DNA from: Deinococcus sp. QL22
Lineage (GTDB): Bacteria > Deinococcota > Deinococci > Deinococcales > Deinococcaceae
Assembly (NCBI RefSeq): GCF_023370075.1
Contig: NZ_CP097149.1
Location: forward strand, 881,001 to 945,000
Length of the DNA stretch: 64,000 nt
Direction: 5' to 3'
The notes beneath the pieces are model-generated. The model worked only from the letters and a program-made list of their open reading frames with translations. It made no database searches and was not told the origin of the DNA. Both the position numbers and the translations under genes were made by a program. This document shows, piece by piece, positions 19,899-31,899 of this stretch (positions are counted from its first letter, which is position 1; every line of letters begins with the position of its first letter).

Positions 19899-22174
19899 CT
19901 AGGGCAAGGGCCAGCGCACCGTGCCCTGCGTATCCGTGCGCCACACCTTTGCCCCACCGCCTCAATTCGGGCCAGCACCGCCGGATGAGGATGGCCGTAG
20001 GTGTTACGCCCCACGCTGATCAGCACGTCTTTGGGGCGGGTTTGGGCCAGTACCGCCTCTCCGCTGGAAAAGCGGCTGCCGTGGTGCGCGGCCTTCAGCA
20101 AGTCCAGTTTGCCCGCTCCGATCAGGGCTTCGGCGGGGTCAGCCAGGTCACCCAAAAGAGCGGTGCGCCAACCCTGAGACTCCAGCGTGACCGCCACAGA
20201 ATTGTCGTTGTCCTCGGTACTCCAGACCTTACCCACCGGCCACAGCACGTTCAGGGTCAGACCCGACACTTTCAGTTGGTCGCCGCGCCGGACTTCGCGT
20301 ACCGGCACGCGGCGTTCGCGGGCAGTCAGCAGCACCGTCGTCAGCATGGGGTCATCGGTTTTGAGGTGGCCCACCCACAGTTCCCCCACAGGCAGGCCGC
20401 GCAGCACGCCGGAAATGCCCTCGATGTGGTCGGTGTCGGCGTGAGTGGCGATGACCAGATCCAGCTTCCGCACGCCCAGCGCACGCAACGCCGGGACCAC
20501 CGTGCGCTCTCCCACGTCGTAGTCGGAATTGACGCTGCCGCCTGAATCCACCAACGCCGTGAATCCAGGCAGACGAATCAGGGTGGAATCCCCTTGGCAG
20601 ACCCAAAAACACGAGTTCGCGGGGTGGATTCAGGCGCGGCGGCAACGCGGTGAGCACCATGCAGGCCAGCACCGTGCCCAGTGCGGTAGGCGCACGGATT
20701 CGGCCCCTCAGCCACAGCGCGCCCGCCCCTGCCGCCAGTGCGTAAGCCACGTATCTGGCGGCGCTGACCGTGCCCCAACTCAGCACCGGGGCGCGGCCAA
20801 AGGTTTCAGCAATCAGGAGCAGCATGTTGGCAAAAATAGACACCAGCCAGTTGACAAGAAACGCGGCTGGGCCGAGCAATCCCGCCAGAAAACCCAGCGG
20901 CACCAGCACCACCATGACCGCCACTGCCAGCAGGTTGGCAGGCAGGCCCACCAGCGGAATTTGCCCAAAGGTACTGGCAATGATGGGGAGCGTACCCAGT
21001 TCGGCCAGCACGGTAGCGACAAGTGCCAGCCGTACCCATCTGGGCCATTTGGGAGGCAACAATTCAGCCACTTTGCCCGACAGCAGCAGGGCCAGCACCG
21101 CCAGGAACGACAACTGAAAGCCCACATCCAGCAGCCACATGGGAAAAGGCAGCAGGCAGGCCAGCGCCGCGAATGCCGTGATGCCCAGCCCGTCGGGTTT
21201 GCCGCGCCCCACCGCAGCCCGATCATGACCGCGAAGCCCATGATGACGGCCCGCGTGATGCTAGGCGAAAACCCCACCAACTGCACCAGATACGGCACCA
21301 GCAACAGCGCGGGGCAAGGTAGCGCCACAGGTTCGGCACACCCGCCCGCGTGAGGAGCCAGATCAACACGCCCGTAATCAGGGCGACATTCTGGCCCGAT
21401 AAAGCCATCAGGTGCGCCAGCCCAGCGCGGTTAAAGGCGTCTCGGACACCGTAGCCTTCCGCAAACTTCTCCTGCCCGATGTCGTTGCGGTCTCCGAGTT
21501 CTATGGCCTGCATCAGCGCCGCTTCGCGTTGGCCGAGGCCCGTGATCAGGCCGCGCCGGAACCACCCGCGCAGACCGTTTTCGGGGGTGCTGGAGCGCAC
21601 GCGGGCCGCCACCAGAATGGCCGTCGGCGTGGGCAAAAACAGCCCGCCCTGCGAGCGCAGCCACGCCGCCTGATCGAATCCGCCGGGAATGCGCCGCCCA
21701 TCGGGACGCACCAGTCGCCCGCTGAGCGTGACGCGGCCTGTGGGAATGCCGGGTTTGGGGGCCACCGCCAGCCGCGCACGGGGGTCGTGCAGGGTCAGGA
21801 ATTGGCCGTCCCAGTCGTCGGTCAGCGTGACATGTGCGCCGATCCAGGGGGTCATGGGGTCGGGTTGGGCCGCCTGCAAGCGCACCGAGCCGAAGCCTGC
21901 CACGCCGCCCAGCAACGCTCCCGCCAGCAACAGTGGGCGAGCATCTGACCATGCCAAGAGCAACCCAGCCAACACCGCCCCAGCCGATGCCCAGCCCCAG
22001 CAGAATGCCGCCCATCACACCCAGCACGGCAGGAACCGTCCACGCCAAGCGCCCACCGTTGGGGGCAGTGGGAAATTTGGGCACAGCACGGGGTTGAGGA
22101 CGCCGGGGAGCAAAAACTCCTTTCTCGGCATGGCGTCCGGTCACCACCTCGTGCGGTTGAAGGGGAACAGCCAT
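19899..22174 (-). pseudogene. comEC: comEC DNA-uptake channel gene, broken by five frame changes
   Basis: ComEC/Rec2 is the inner-membrane channel that imports single-stranded DNA during natural transformation. Order on the minus strand: N-terminal membrane segment (MAVPLQPHEVV), OB-like domain ([17 protein letters not shown]), Competence domain ([20 protein letters not shown] and [19 protein letters not shown]), and a metallo-beta-lactamase-like C-terminal domain ([27 protein letters not shown]). The coding signal changes frame near 21978, 21311, 21207, 20590 and 19952, each time at a run of four C on the + strand. Re-joining the frames gives one continuous protein ending in the expected [14 protein letters not shown]. 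Either a decayed gene or local sequence errors. comEA lies 40 nt upstream. Confidence 0.85.
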
Positions 22175-22214
22175 CAGCGCTCAGCTACCAGAGAGCCCGT
22201 CAACCCAGCACCCG

Positions 22215-22625
22215 TCAAAACGAGACCAGCGGCGTGAGGGCTTTCAAGGTGCTTTCGCCTACGCCTTTTATGGCGTCCAGATCAGCAATAGAGCGCAGTG
22301 GGCGGGCCGCAATGATCAGGGCGGCCATGCTCGGCCCCACTTTGGGCAGGGCTTCCAGTTGCTCGGAGGAGGCGGTGTTCAGATTCAGGCGGCCCGAAAT
22401 CAGGGGCTGCACGCTGGCGGTGCGGGGATAAACCGGTGGCTCGGCACTCGGCGCGGCAGCAACCAGAGGCAGAACCTGGCGCGTGATGGTGGGCACTCGC
22501 GGCGATGGAAACAGCGCTGGCCCCAGCGTCAGCCCGCCGAGGAGCAGCACACCCGCTGCCAACGCCAGGGCCCATTTCCGTTCCGAATCTGCCGCTTGCC
22601 ACAGGGTGCCTATCCAGCTATTCAC
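22215..22625 (-). CDS. comEA: ComEA helix-hairpin-helix competence protein
   Basis: 136-residue membrane-anchored DNA receptor for transformation; it binds incoming double-stranded DNA and hands it to ComEC. One transmembrane helix (about residues 19-37, WALALAAGVLLLGGLTLG), a linker, then a helix-hairpin-helix pair: LNLNTASSEQLEALPKVG and DLDAIKGVGESTLKALTPL. The start is GTG at 22625, with TAGATT 6 nt upstream, so the transcript may be leaderless. The order comEA-comEC with a 40-nt gap is the usual operon. Confidence 0.93.
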   Translation of the reverse strand: MNSWIGTLWQAADSERKWALALAAGVLLLGGLTLGPALFPSPRVPTITRQVLPLVAAAPSAEPPVYPRTASVQPLISGRLNLNTASSEQLEALPKVGPSMAALIIAARPLRSIADLDAIKGVGESTLKALTPLVSF

Positions 22626-22681
22626 AGGAGCAATCTACCGTAAGCAACCGGGTGGTCACACCGCTTGCCCCGGCGGGCCGC

Positions 22682-22687
22682 TACACT
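22682..22687 (+). promoter_or_regulatory. -10 element (TACACT) for leaderless zinc-ribbon gene
   Basis: TACACT lies 6 nt before the ATG at 22694, divergent from the comEA promoter. Confidence 0.5.
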
Positions 22688-22693
22688 CCGGCC

Positions 22694-23542
22694 ATGCGTT
22701 TTCCCGCCGTGTGCCCCCATTGCCAGCGTGAAGTGCAGGTGGAATTTACCGACAGCGCCGTGCATGACGTGACCTGCCCGCACTGCGCCAACCGCTTTTG
22801 CGTGTTCGTTCGCAAGCAGAAGTTTGAAGTGCTGTTTGATCTGGGCACCCGCGCCCTGATGGACGGCTACGCCCGTGAAGCGGTGGCCAGCTTTGCCGCC
22901 GCACTGGAACGCTTTTTTGAATTCTATGTGCGCTCGTTTGCCCTGGAACGCGCTGCGCTGCAGGGCCAGACCGACTTTGACGGCGCGGCGGGCATTCTGG
23001 AATCCACCTGGCGGCATGTGTCTAGCCAGTCCGAGCGGCAGGTGGGCATGATGGCGCTGGCCTACCTGCTGCGTGAGGGCCGCGAACCGGACTTCCTGAC
23101 CACCAAAGCCCTCGGCGCAGACTTCCGCAACCGGGTAATTCATAGGGGGTATTTGCCCCGCCGCGAGGAAGTGGACACCTACGCCGCCCGCGTGTTTGCG
23201 CTGATAGACCGCTTGTTGGGCGAGCTGGGCACAGGCGCAGCCCACGCCGAACTTGCACAGGAACGCCTCTTTGCCGCCCACCTTGCAGGCCTACCCGATG
23301 GCACCACCGCCATTTTTGAAGAGCATCCCGGCATGTTCCGCGCCCGCCGCTTTGCCGGAGCTGGAGGAGAAAAACTGGGCGTCAAGAATCTGCCCGGACA
23401 GTCTGCACGGGCCTCAGCCCCTACCCCATCAAGTTCAGCGCAGTCCAGTCCAGTCAAGGCCGCCGCGCCCATGAACGACGCGCAGGCGTTTCAGAAGGCG
23501 TTGAAGGAACGGGGGCCGCTGCTGAAGGGGCTGCGGAAGTAG
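22694..23542 (+). CDS. Zinc-ribbon hypothetical protein
   Basis: 282-residue protein of unknown function. The N-terminus is a treble-clef/zinc ribbon: CPHCQREVQVEF and CPHCANRFCVF give two CxxC knuckles about 21 residues apart. It is followed by an all-helical domain (about residues 45-190, with FAAALERFFEFYVRSFALER) and a Ser/Pro/Ala-rich linker ending in a basic C-terminal helix (AFQKALKERGPLLKGLRK). No signal peptide. The ATG at 22694 is chosen because of the TACACT box 6 nt upstream and because upstream residues are low complexity. Divergent from comEA; no functional link shown. Confidence 0.75.
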   Translation: MRFPAVCPHCQREVQVEFTDSAVHDVTCPHCANRFCVFVRKQKFEVLFDLGTRALMDGYAREAVASFAAALERFFEFYVRSFALERAALQGQTDFDGAAGILESTWRHVSSQSERQVGMMALAYLLREGREPDFLTTKALGADFRNRVIHRGYLPRREEVDTYAARVFALIDRLLGELGTGAAHAELAQERLFAAHLAGLPDGTTAIFEEHPGMFRARRFAGAGGEKLGVKNLPGQSARASAPTPSSSAQSSPVKAAAPMNDAQAFQKALKERGPLLKGLRK

Positions 23543-23543
23543 A

Positions 23544-23592
23544 AGACTCGTTCGGCTCTTGAAGTACAGGGCCAAACGAGTCTTTCTCTCCA
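23544..23592 (+). terminator. Intrinsic terminator after zinc-ribbon gene
   Basis: AGACTCGTTCGGC and GCCAAACGAGTCT form a 13-bp stem with one mismatch, followed by TTTCTCTCC. It lies between convergent genes. Confidence 0.75.
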
Positions 23593-23621
23593 ATTCTATT
23601 TTTCATCCGATCTGAAAGCGT

Positions 23622-24640
<1,019 letters not shown>

Positions 24641-24644
<4 letters not shown>

Positions 24645-25672
24645 GGCGTCACCGCCGCAGGAGCTGCAGACACAGCCACCGGAGCGAGAATGCCCACCGA
24701 GGCCAGCCGCGCCCTGAGTTCGGCGTCGGCGGGCGGCCTCGCCCCAAAGCGCGACACCACCCAGCCGCCCACCTGCGCCCCAAGTTCGGCGGCCCGCACC
24801 GCGTCACCGTGTGCCAGCCATCCGGCCAGGAATGCGCCGCCAAAGCTGTCGCCCGCGCCGGTGGCGTCCAGCAGATGATCGCGGGTGGCGGCCACGCGGG
24901 TTCGGGGCTGGGTGGGGCCGTCCAGCAGCGCGCCTTCTTCATCCAATTTCACCACCACCAGCGCATTCGGGTAGCGGTGTCTGAGCCAAGCTATCGCCCG
25001 TTCGGGGTCGCTCTCGTGGCTCATGGCGCGGGCCTCGTCGTCGTTGGGGAAAATGATGTCGAAGGGAATGTTGTCCACGATTTCCAGAAAGTTCTCGCGG
25101 CCCATCTGCTGAATCATCTGAAAGCTGCCGGGGTCGAGGCTCAGCGTGGCTCCGGCGGCTTTTGCCAATCGCGCCGCCTCTAAAGCCGCTGCACGCGGCG
25201 GATCGCGGAACAGGCTCCAGGCGGTCAGGTGCAGGTGACCCGCCCCGGTCAGCACATCGCGGGGCAGTTCTTCCGGCAACAGTTCCCAGTCTGCCCCCTG
25301 CCCGGTCAGCATGGCCCGCTGGCCGCGCTGGTCGATCAGGGCCAAAATAACGCCGGTGCGGTGGTGGCTGCTGAGGGTCAGTTCGGCCTGCACACCCTCG
25401 GCTTCAAGGTCGGCGGTCGCCAGTTCTCCAAACCGGTCGCGGCCAATTTTGCCCACGAACGTGCTGGGATATCCGGCCCGCCGAGCCCACACTGCCACAT
25501 TCGCCGCGCTGCCGCCGCCGAGCAGTTCCATGCGGCCCGTGGTGTCGCCGCCCGGCTGCAAGATGGTGTCGGGTTTGGCCAGCACATCCCAAGCGAGGTC
25601 GCCCAGGGAAACGAGGGGGCCGCGCCCAGTGGCAAGCAGACCGGGCGCAGAGGAGGAAGAAGAGTGCGTCAT
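24641..25672 (-). CDS. PfkB-family carbohydrate kinase
   Basis: 343-residue ribokinase-fold kinase that phosphorylates a sugar or nucleoside. The first signature is [20 protein letters not shown]; the second, with the catalytic Asp and anion hole, is [37 protein letters not shown] and [14 protein letters not shown] segments (here [14 protein letters not shown]) are also typical. Substrate is not deducible. Start is placed at ATG 25672; an ATG five codons upstream (25687) is equally possible, and neither has a good ribosome-binding site. Coupled to mltG by a 4-base overlap. Confidence 0.87.
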
Positions 25673-25789
25673 GAATGCGGGAAGCATACCGTGTAGAAGC
25701 CGTGATGCTGCGTTCTGAGCCTTCATCGGTGAGTCAGTACAGAGGGCGCCGCCCCGCAAAAAACTGACCCACTGTGCCATTCTGACGCC

Positions 25790-27898
25790 ATGTGGCGCGT
25801 GTGGTGTTGGATTGTGGCGGGAGTGGCCTGTGCTGGGGTGACCTTGGGCGGCTGGAGCTTGGATGGCTGGGCCGGGGCCGAAGCCGCGCACGCTGCGGGC
25901 GACGCCGCCCACACTGGCCCGCCCGCTTTCCTACTGCAACTGACCCTCCTGCTGGGCGTATCGGCGCTGGCGGCCTACCTGTCGTTCCGCCTCGGCCTGA
26001 TTCCCATCATCGGGTTTTTGGTGGCGGGCGTGCTGGCCGGGCCGGGGGCGCTGGGCCTGATTCGGGATCAGGAATTGATCGCGGCGGCATCCGAAGTGGG
26101 CGTGATGCTGCTGCTGTTTACCATCGGCATAGAATTCAGCCTGGAGCGGCTGCAACGCATTTCCCGCCTGATTTTTTTGGGCGGCGGCCTGCAAGTGGGC
26201 CTCACGGTGGCCGCTGTGACCGGGGCGCTGGCGGCCTTTGGCGTGGGCTGGCAAAGCGCCGTGTTTACGGGCTGCCTGATCGCCCTGTCCAGCACCGCCA
26301 TCGTGATGCGGGTGCTGGCCGAGCGGGGGCAAACGGGCGCACGCACCGGGCAGGTGGCGCTGGGCATCCTAATTTTTCAGGATCTGGCGGTGGTACTGAT
26401 GGTGTTGCTGGTGCCCATGCTGGCCGGACAGGGCGGCGGCGTGGCAGGCGTAGCGCTGGCCCTCGCCAAAGCGGCGGGCATCATCGTGTTTGTGCTGGTG
26501 GCCGCCCGACGACTGGTGCCGCCGATCATGGAAGTGGTGGCCCGCACCTGTAGCAATGAAATTTTTTTGCTGACAGTGGTGGCGCTGTGCTTTGGCACGG
26601 CCAGCCTCACGGCGGCGGCTGGGGTGAGCCTTGCGTTGGGGGCATTCTTGGCGGGCCTGTTGGTCAGCGAAAGCCGGTACGGTATGCAGGCATTGGGCGA
26701 AATCTTGCCGCTGCAAATCCTGTTCAGCGCGGCGTTTTTCCTGTCGGTGGGACTGCAACTGGATTTGGGGTTCCTGATTCGCAACCTCCCTACCGTGTTG
26801 GGCGTGGTGCTGCTGATGGCTGTGCTGAAGGCGTTGGTGACCGGAGCCAGCGTGCGGCTGCTGGGCGAACGCGCGGCCATTGCCCTTCCGGTGGCGCTGC
26901 TGACCGCGCAGGTCGGAGAATTTTCCTTCGTGCTGGCGGGCACTGGGCAGGCGTTGGGCCTCAGCTTTGCCGGACTGGGCGAGCGCGGCACCCAGATTTT
27001 TATTGCCGCCACCGTCCTGCTGATGGGCCTGACCCCAGCGGTGGCGGCATTGGCGGGGCCACTGGCAACCGCAGGAGCCAGATGGCCGGGGGGCAAAAAA
27101 CGTGAAGCTGTGGCGGCTCACACTGCCGCCCCACCCGCCGAAGCCGAGGCCCATTCCGCGCTCCCTGTGGCCGGACGGGTCGTGTTTGCCGGATACGGGC
27201 CGCATGCCCGCTTGGCCGCCCGCGCCCTCAGCCGCGCTGGATTGCCGTATTCGGTCATTACCCGTAGCCCGGACGGAGCCAGCGAACTGACCGGGCGCGG
27301 CGCTCCGGTACTGATTGCCGACTATACCCGCGCTGGCCTGCTGCGGGAACTGAATCTGGCGTCGGCCCGCGCACTGGTCATTGCCGACGACGACCCCGAA
27401 ATGACCGAACGCGCCGTGAGTGTGGCCCGCACGGTGGCCCCCGATCTGGACATTTTGACGCACGCCGACACGCCTGCCGCCCTGATGCAGTTGCAGGCAT
27501 TGGGCGCACGCCATGTGCTGACCCCGCGCCGCGAGATTGCCGCCGGGCTGCTGGATCTGCTGACCTCCGAACACCTGACGCGGGCCGAGATTGCCCGCCA
27601 TCTGGCAGACCGTCCCGCCGTGTCTCTGAGCGCCGAGCAGCAGGCGCAGTGCGACCACGCCCACGCCAACGCTGGCCCCATCACGCCCGAAGCCGATGCC
27701 TGTTTAGAGTGCATCGCCAGCGGAGATACTTGGGTGCATTTACGAACCTGCATGACCTGCGGGCACGTGGGCTGTTGCGATTCCAGCAAAAACAAACACG
27801 CCACGCGCCACGCCCGCACCCAAGATCACCCGGTGATCAGGAGTGCCGAACCGGGCGAAACATGGGCCTACTGTTTTGAACACGGCTGGACGAAATAG
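25790..27898 (+). CDS. CPA2-type cation/proton antiporter fused to RCK and UBP zinc finger
   Basis: 702-residue inner-membrane protein. After a hydrophobic N-terminus it has the 12-helix Na+/H+ exchanger domain of the CPA2 (KefB/RosB) family (about residues 40-420), including [20 protein letters not shown] and [14 protein letters not shown] TrkA-N/RCK nucleotide-binding domain follows ([35 protein letters not shown]). The last 85 residues are a UBP-type zinc finger with C/H ligands ([35 protein letters not shown]). Predicted role: K+ or Na+ efflux coupled to protons, gated through the RCK domain; the zinc finger is an unusual addition. It diverges from pfkB. Confidence 0.9.
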   Translation: MWRVWCWIVAGVACAGVTLGGWSLDGWAGAEAAHAAGDAAHTGPPAFLLQLTLLLGVSALAAYLSFRLGLIPIIGFLVAGVLAGPGALGLIRDQELIAAASEVGVMLLLFTIGIEFSLERLQRISRLIFLGGGLQVGLTVAAVTGALAAFGVGWQSAVFTGCLIALSSTAIVMRVLAERGQTGARTGQVALGILIFQDLAVVLMVLLVPMLAGQGGGVAGVALALAKAAGIIVFVLVAARRLVPPIMEVVARTCSNEIFLLTVVALCFGTASLTAAAGVSLALGAFLAGLLVSESRYGMQALGEILPLQILFSAAFFLSVGLQLDLGFLIRNLPTVLGVVLLMAVLKALVTGASVRLLGERAAIALPVALLTAQVGEFSFVLAGTGQALGLSFAGLGERGTQIFIAATVLLMGLTPAVAALAGPLATAGARWPGGKKREAVAAHTAAPPAEAEAHSALPVAGRVVFAGYGPHARLAARALSRAGLPYSVITRSPDGASELTGRGAPVLIADYTRAGLLRELNLASARALVIADDDPEMTERAVSVARTVAPDLDILTHADTPAALMQLQALGARHVLTPRREIAAGLLDLLTSEHLTRAEIARHLADRPAVSLSAEQQAQCDHAHANAGPITPEADACLECIASGDTWVHLRTCMTCGHVGCCDSSKNKHATRHARTQDHPVIRSAEPGETWAYCFEHGWTK

Positions 27899-27907
27899 CG
27901 TGACTGC

Positions 27908-28648
27908 TTAGCGTGCCTGTGGGGCTGCGTTCTCCGTAGGCATGGTCTGGAGCGCCCGGAATGCCAAGAGTGTGGCCGCCACGTCCAGCAGGCCTATCAC
28001 CCCATAAACCAACTGGCTGGTGAGGTTGGGCGTAGAGCTGAATCCGGCGGTGGGCACGACATTGACCACAGTCATGGCGACGCCGAGGGCCGCCGACAGG
28101 TTCAGCCAGCCCAGCAGCCGTTCGCGTCCGACTGGATCGGCGGGGTTGGTCGCCAACCGAGCGAGGCTGCCGTACATGGCATTACTGGCAAAAATGGCCG
28201 CGCCCCACACGGTCAGCAGTGCAGTCAGGGCCACCGGATTGGCCTCCGAAGATGAGGTGTTGACGACGCTCAGCACGGTCAGAAACCACAGCGACAACCG
28301 GAGCGCCGTGAGCCAAGGAAAGGTAGCCCGCAGCGCCCGGAGTTGCCCTGCCCCCGGCGCATCTGGCCCCGGCAAGGGTTCAGTCGAAATGGCCTGCCCC
28401 AGCGTCACGCGGGCAAAGGTAGCTGTCCACCACCACATGACCAGTGCAGCCAAAAAAGAATCGAAGGCGCTGAGCCAGACCAGTTCATCCAGTCCACCCG
28501 CCGCGTTGCCGCGCCACAGCACATACGCCACCAGCCCGAACAGAGAGGCGACCTGCACCCACAGCGCCGCCAGCGCCAGCGAACGCCATCGGGGAGCATC
28601 GGCGTTTGGCACGGCTTTGGGAGTGGGAGCCTTCATTTCGTCAGCCAT
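27908..28648 (-). CDS. Hypothetical multi-pass membrane protein
   Basis: 246-residue protein with about six predicted transmembrane helices (for example LALAALWVQVASLFGLVAYVL and SLWFLTVLSVVN). N- and C-termini are polar. No family is recognised with confidence. It ends 10 bases from the convergent antiporter stop. No clear ribosome-binding site. Confidence 0.7.
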   Translation of the reverse strand: MADEMKAPTPKAVPNADAPRWRSLALAALWVQVASLFGLVAYVLWRGNAAGGLDELVWLSAFDSFLAALVMWWWTATFARVTLGQAISTEPLPGPDAPGAGQLRALRATFPWLTALRLSLWFLTVLSVVNTSSSEANPVALTALLTVWGAAIFASNAMYGSLARLATNPADPVGRERLLGWLNLSAALGVAMTVVNVVPTAGFSSTPNLTSQLVYGVIGLLDVAATLLAFRALQTMPTENAAPQAR

Positions 28649-28705
28649 GATTGGAGGGTGGAGTGTGAGTTGTGAGAATTGAAAGCTGGTGAATCCTCTT
28701 GGTGC

Positions 28706-30166
<1,461 letters not shown>

Positions 30167-30236
30167 ATGAGCCGCAGGATAGCGCGGGGCTACGGGTGAA
30201 CCGGGCCACTAGGCTGGGCAGGTGTGAGGGCGTGGG

Positions 30237-30731
30237 TTACAGGCGGCTGCACTGGCCTTCGCGGTTGCCGCCTACCCGGTTGGAGCCGCCCTGCGGGGTG
30301 CGGGCGTTGCGCTCACACTTCAGGTTGCCGTCTACCGTCACGCGCGATACGGTCAGGGCACCTGTATTGCGTTCCAGTTCGATGTTGCCGCCCACACGGG
30401 TGTCCCCAACCAGTACGTCGCGTCCCCGCTGAGCCTCGATATTGCCGTCAATGACGCTGCCCTGCACAGAGATACGCACGAATCCGTCATCAGACTCCAC
30501 GTTGCCTTCCACCTGGGTATTTTTGAGAATGAGACTGCCGCCGCGTGACACCTTGACATCGCCGTCGACTCGCGTGTTGACCAGCGTGCAGGACGCGCCC
30601 TGCCTCACCTGCACATTGCCGTCTATGCTGCGCCCACTGATGGTGCCGGAACAGGTCAGGTCGTCGGCCTGTGCGCGGGGCAAAGCCAGCATTGGCACCA
30701 GCAGCACAGCGGTCAGCAAAATGTTCTTCAT
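30237..30731 (-). CDS. Secreted repeat protein (DGN beta-solenoid-like)
   Basis: 164-residue exported protein of unknown function. The start [22 protein letters not shown] is a signal peptide with an AxA cleavage site. The mature part is six repeats of 19-20 residues, each opening with a (I/V)(D/E/G)G(N/D)(V/I/L) turn: IDGNVQV, VDGDVKV, VEGNVES, IDGNIEA, VGGNIEL, VDGNLKC, a period fitting a beta-solenoid. Two Cys near each end could form disulphides. TACTCT lies 6 nt before the ATG, indicating a leaderless message. Composition matches the genome. Confidence 0.75.
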   Translation of the reverse strand: MKNILLTAVLLVPMLALPRAQADDLTCSGTISGRSIDGNVQVRQGASCTLVNTRVDGDVKVSRGGSLILKNTQVEGNVESDDGFVRISVQGSVIDGNIEAQRGRDVLVGDTRVGGNIELERNTGALTVSRVTVDGNLKCERNARTPQGGSNRVGGNREGQCSRL

Positions 30732-30737
30732 CCCCTG

Positions 30738-30743
30738 AGAGTA
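30738..30743 (-). promoter_or_regulatory. -10 element (TACTCT) for leaderless secreted repeat gene
   Basis: On the minus strand TACTCT is 6 nt before the ATG at 30731. Confidence 0.45.
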
Positions 30744-30787
30744 GGGGCGGCCTCCTCCATTCATGCTCAAGAAATGAAGGCACGCCT

Positions 30788-31234
30788 TTAGCTGTCTTTG
30801 TTGATGGCCAAGGTCAAGTTCAGTTCGCTGCTCCTTGCCCGGGAGCCCAACGACTCGTACAGGGCGCGGGCTTCTGGCGTGGTGCCGAGGCTGATGCGTG
30901 AGATGCCCCGGCTCCGGGCGGCGGCAAGGCAGGCCAGCATGGCGGCGCGGGCGTGGCCCTGCCTGCGGTGATCGGGTTGCGTCCAGACATTCACAATTCG
31001 GCCCCGAAATGACTGCGGATCGCCCCGCGTCGGCCCCCATTCCAACAGGGTCAGGCCCGCGCCGGAGATGACGGTTCCCCCATTCCCCACAGTCAAGAAT
31101 CTCAGATACTTGCCGTTCTGCATGGCCTCTTCTACCCACGCGGCATGACTCGGCCGCTCCTGCGCGTCGCCACCGGCGGGGTAACGGTGCAGGGCAAAGG
31201 TAAGGGCGTCGGCAGGCGTGGCGGCACGGAGCAT
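30788..31234 (-). CDS. GNAT-family N-acetyltransferase
   Basis: 148-residue acetyltransferase fold. The acetyl-CoA-binding motif A is visible as VNVWTQPDHRRQGHARAAML, with the Q/RxxGxA loop, and the C-terminal strand as SLGTTPEARALYESLG, typical of small-molecule or protein N-acetyltransferases. Substrate unknown. TAGCCT lies 6 nt before the ATG, consistent with leaderless translation. It lies between two repeat proteins; the next gene is divergent. Confidence 0.85.
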   Translation of the reverse strand: MLRAATPADALTFALHRYPAGGDAQERPSHAAWVEEAMQNGKYLRFLTVGNGGTVISGAGLTLLEWGPTRGDPQSFRGRIVNVWTQPDHRRQGHARAAMLACLAAARSRGISRISLGTTPEARALYESLGSRARSSELNLTLAINKDS

Positions 31235-31277
31235 GGGCAGAGGCTAGCAATTCGCGGGGTCATGTCAAACTACCGGC

Positions 31278-31799
31278 ATGACGGAGCAACGAGTGCAGAT
31301 CAAGGGACGCATTGGCGGCCTGACACAAGGCTATGACGTCCAGGCCGAATGGAACGGCTCAGAACTGCATGGGCGCATCGGCGGGCGCTTTGAGGGCAAG
31401 GATATTCGCCTGACCTTGCAACGTGAGCGCGTAGATGGACGCATCGGCGGGCATTTTGACGGCTTCGATGCCAATGGCGAACTCTCGACCAACCGCATGG
31501 ATGTGCGTCTGGGCGGGCGAATTGAAGGCGACAGTGTGGAATTGACCTTCGACGGTTCGCAGATTTATGGGCGCTTTTCGGGGCGAATCATGGGGAAAGA
31601 TGTCAGGCTGAACGCCAGCGGTGCCAGCCTCAGTGGACGCATTGGCGGCGTACTGGACGGCAAAGATGTGGAGATGAGCTTTGGCACGGCTCCGGTCTTA
31701 CTGGCCGCCCTGAGCGCCGTGTGTGCCTACAAAGCGCTCGAAGATCATCAGGCGCAGGAAAGCAGCAACGCGGCTTCGTCGTCTGCCTCAACCTCGTAA
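31278..31799 (+). CDS. RIGG-repeat protein of unknown function
   Basis: 173-residue protein built from six back-to-back 22-residue units with the pattern GRIGG-x3-G-(K/Y/F)-D-(V/I)-x-hydrophobic, for example GRIGGRFEGKDIRL and GRIGGVLDGKDVEMSF. Spacing is exactly 22 residues with no gaps. No signal peptide at the N-terminus (MTEQRVQIKGRIGG). The C-terminus has a short hydrophobic segment (APVLLAALSAVCAYKAL) and a Ser/Ala tail. The exact period suggests a stacked beta structure, but no named family is recognised. Confidence 0.72.
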   Translation: MTEQRVQIKGRIGGLTQGYDVQAEWNGSELHGRIGGRFEGKDIRLTLQRERVDGRIGGHFDGFDANGELSTNRMDVRLGGRIEGDSVELTFDGSQIYGRFSGRIMGKDVRLNASGASLSGRIGGVLDGKDVEMSFGTAPVLLAALSAVCAYKALEDHQAQESSNAASSSASTS

Positions 31800-31899
31800 G
31801 CGACAAGGCCTCCTGAGCGGCGCAGCCTGAGCCACAAGGCCAGATTCTCCAGCAAGCCGCACATTCCGCGCCGGGGGTGCGTGATACCTTCCGGCCAAC

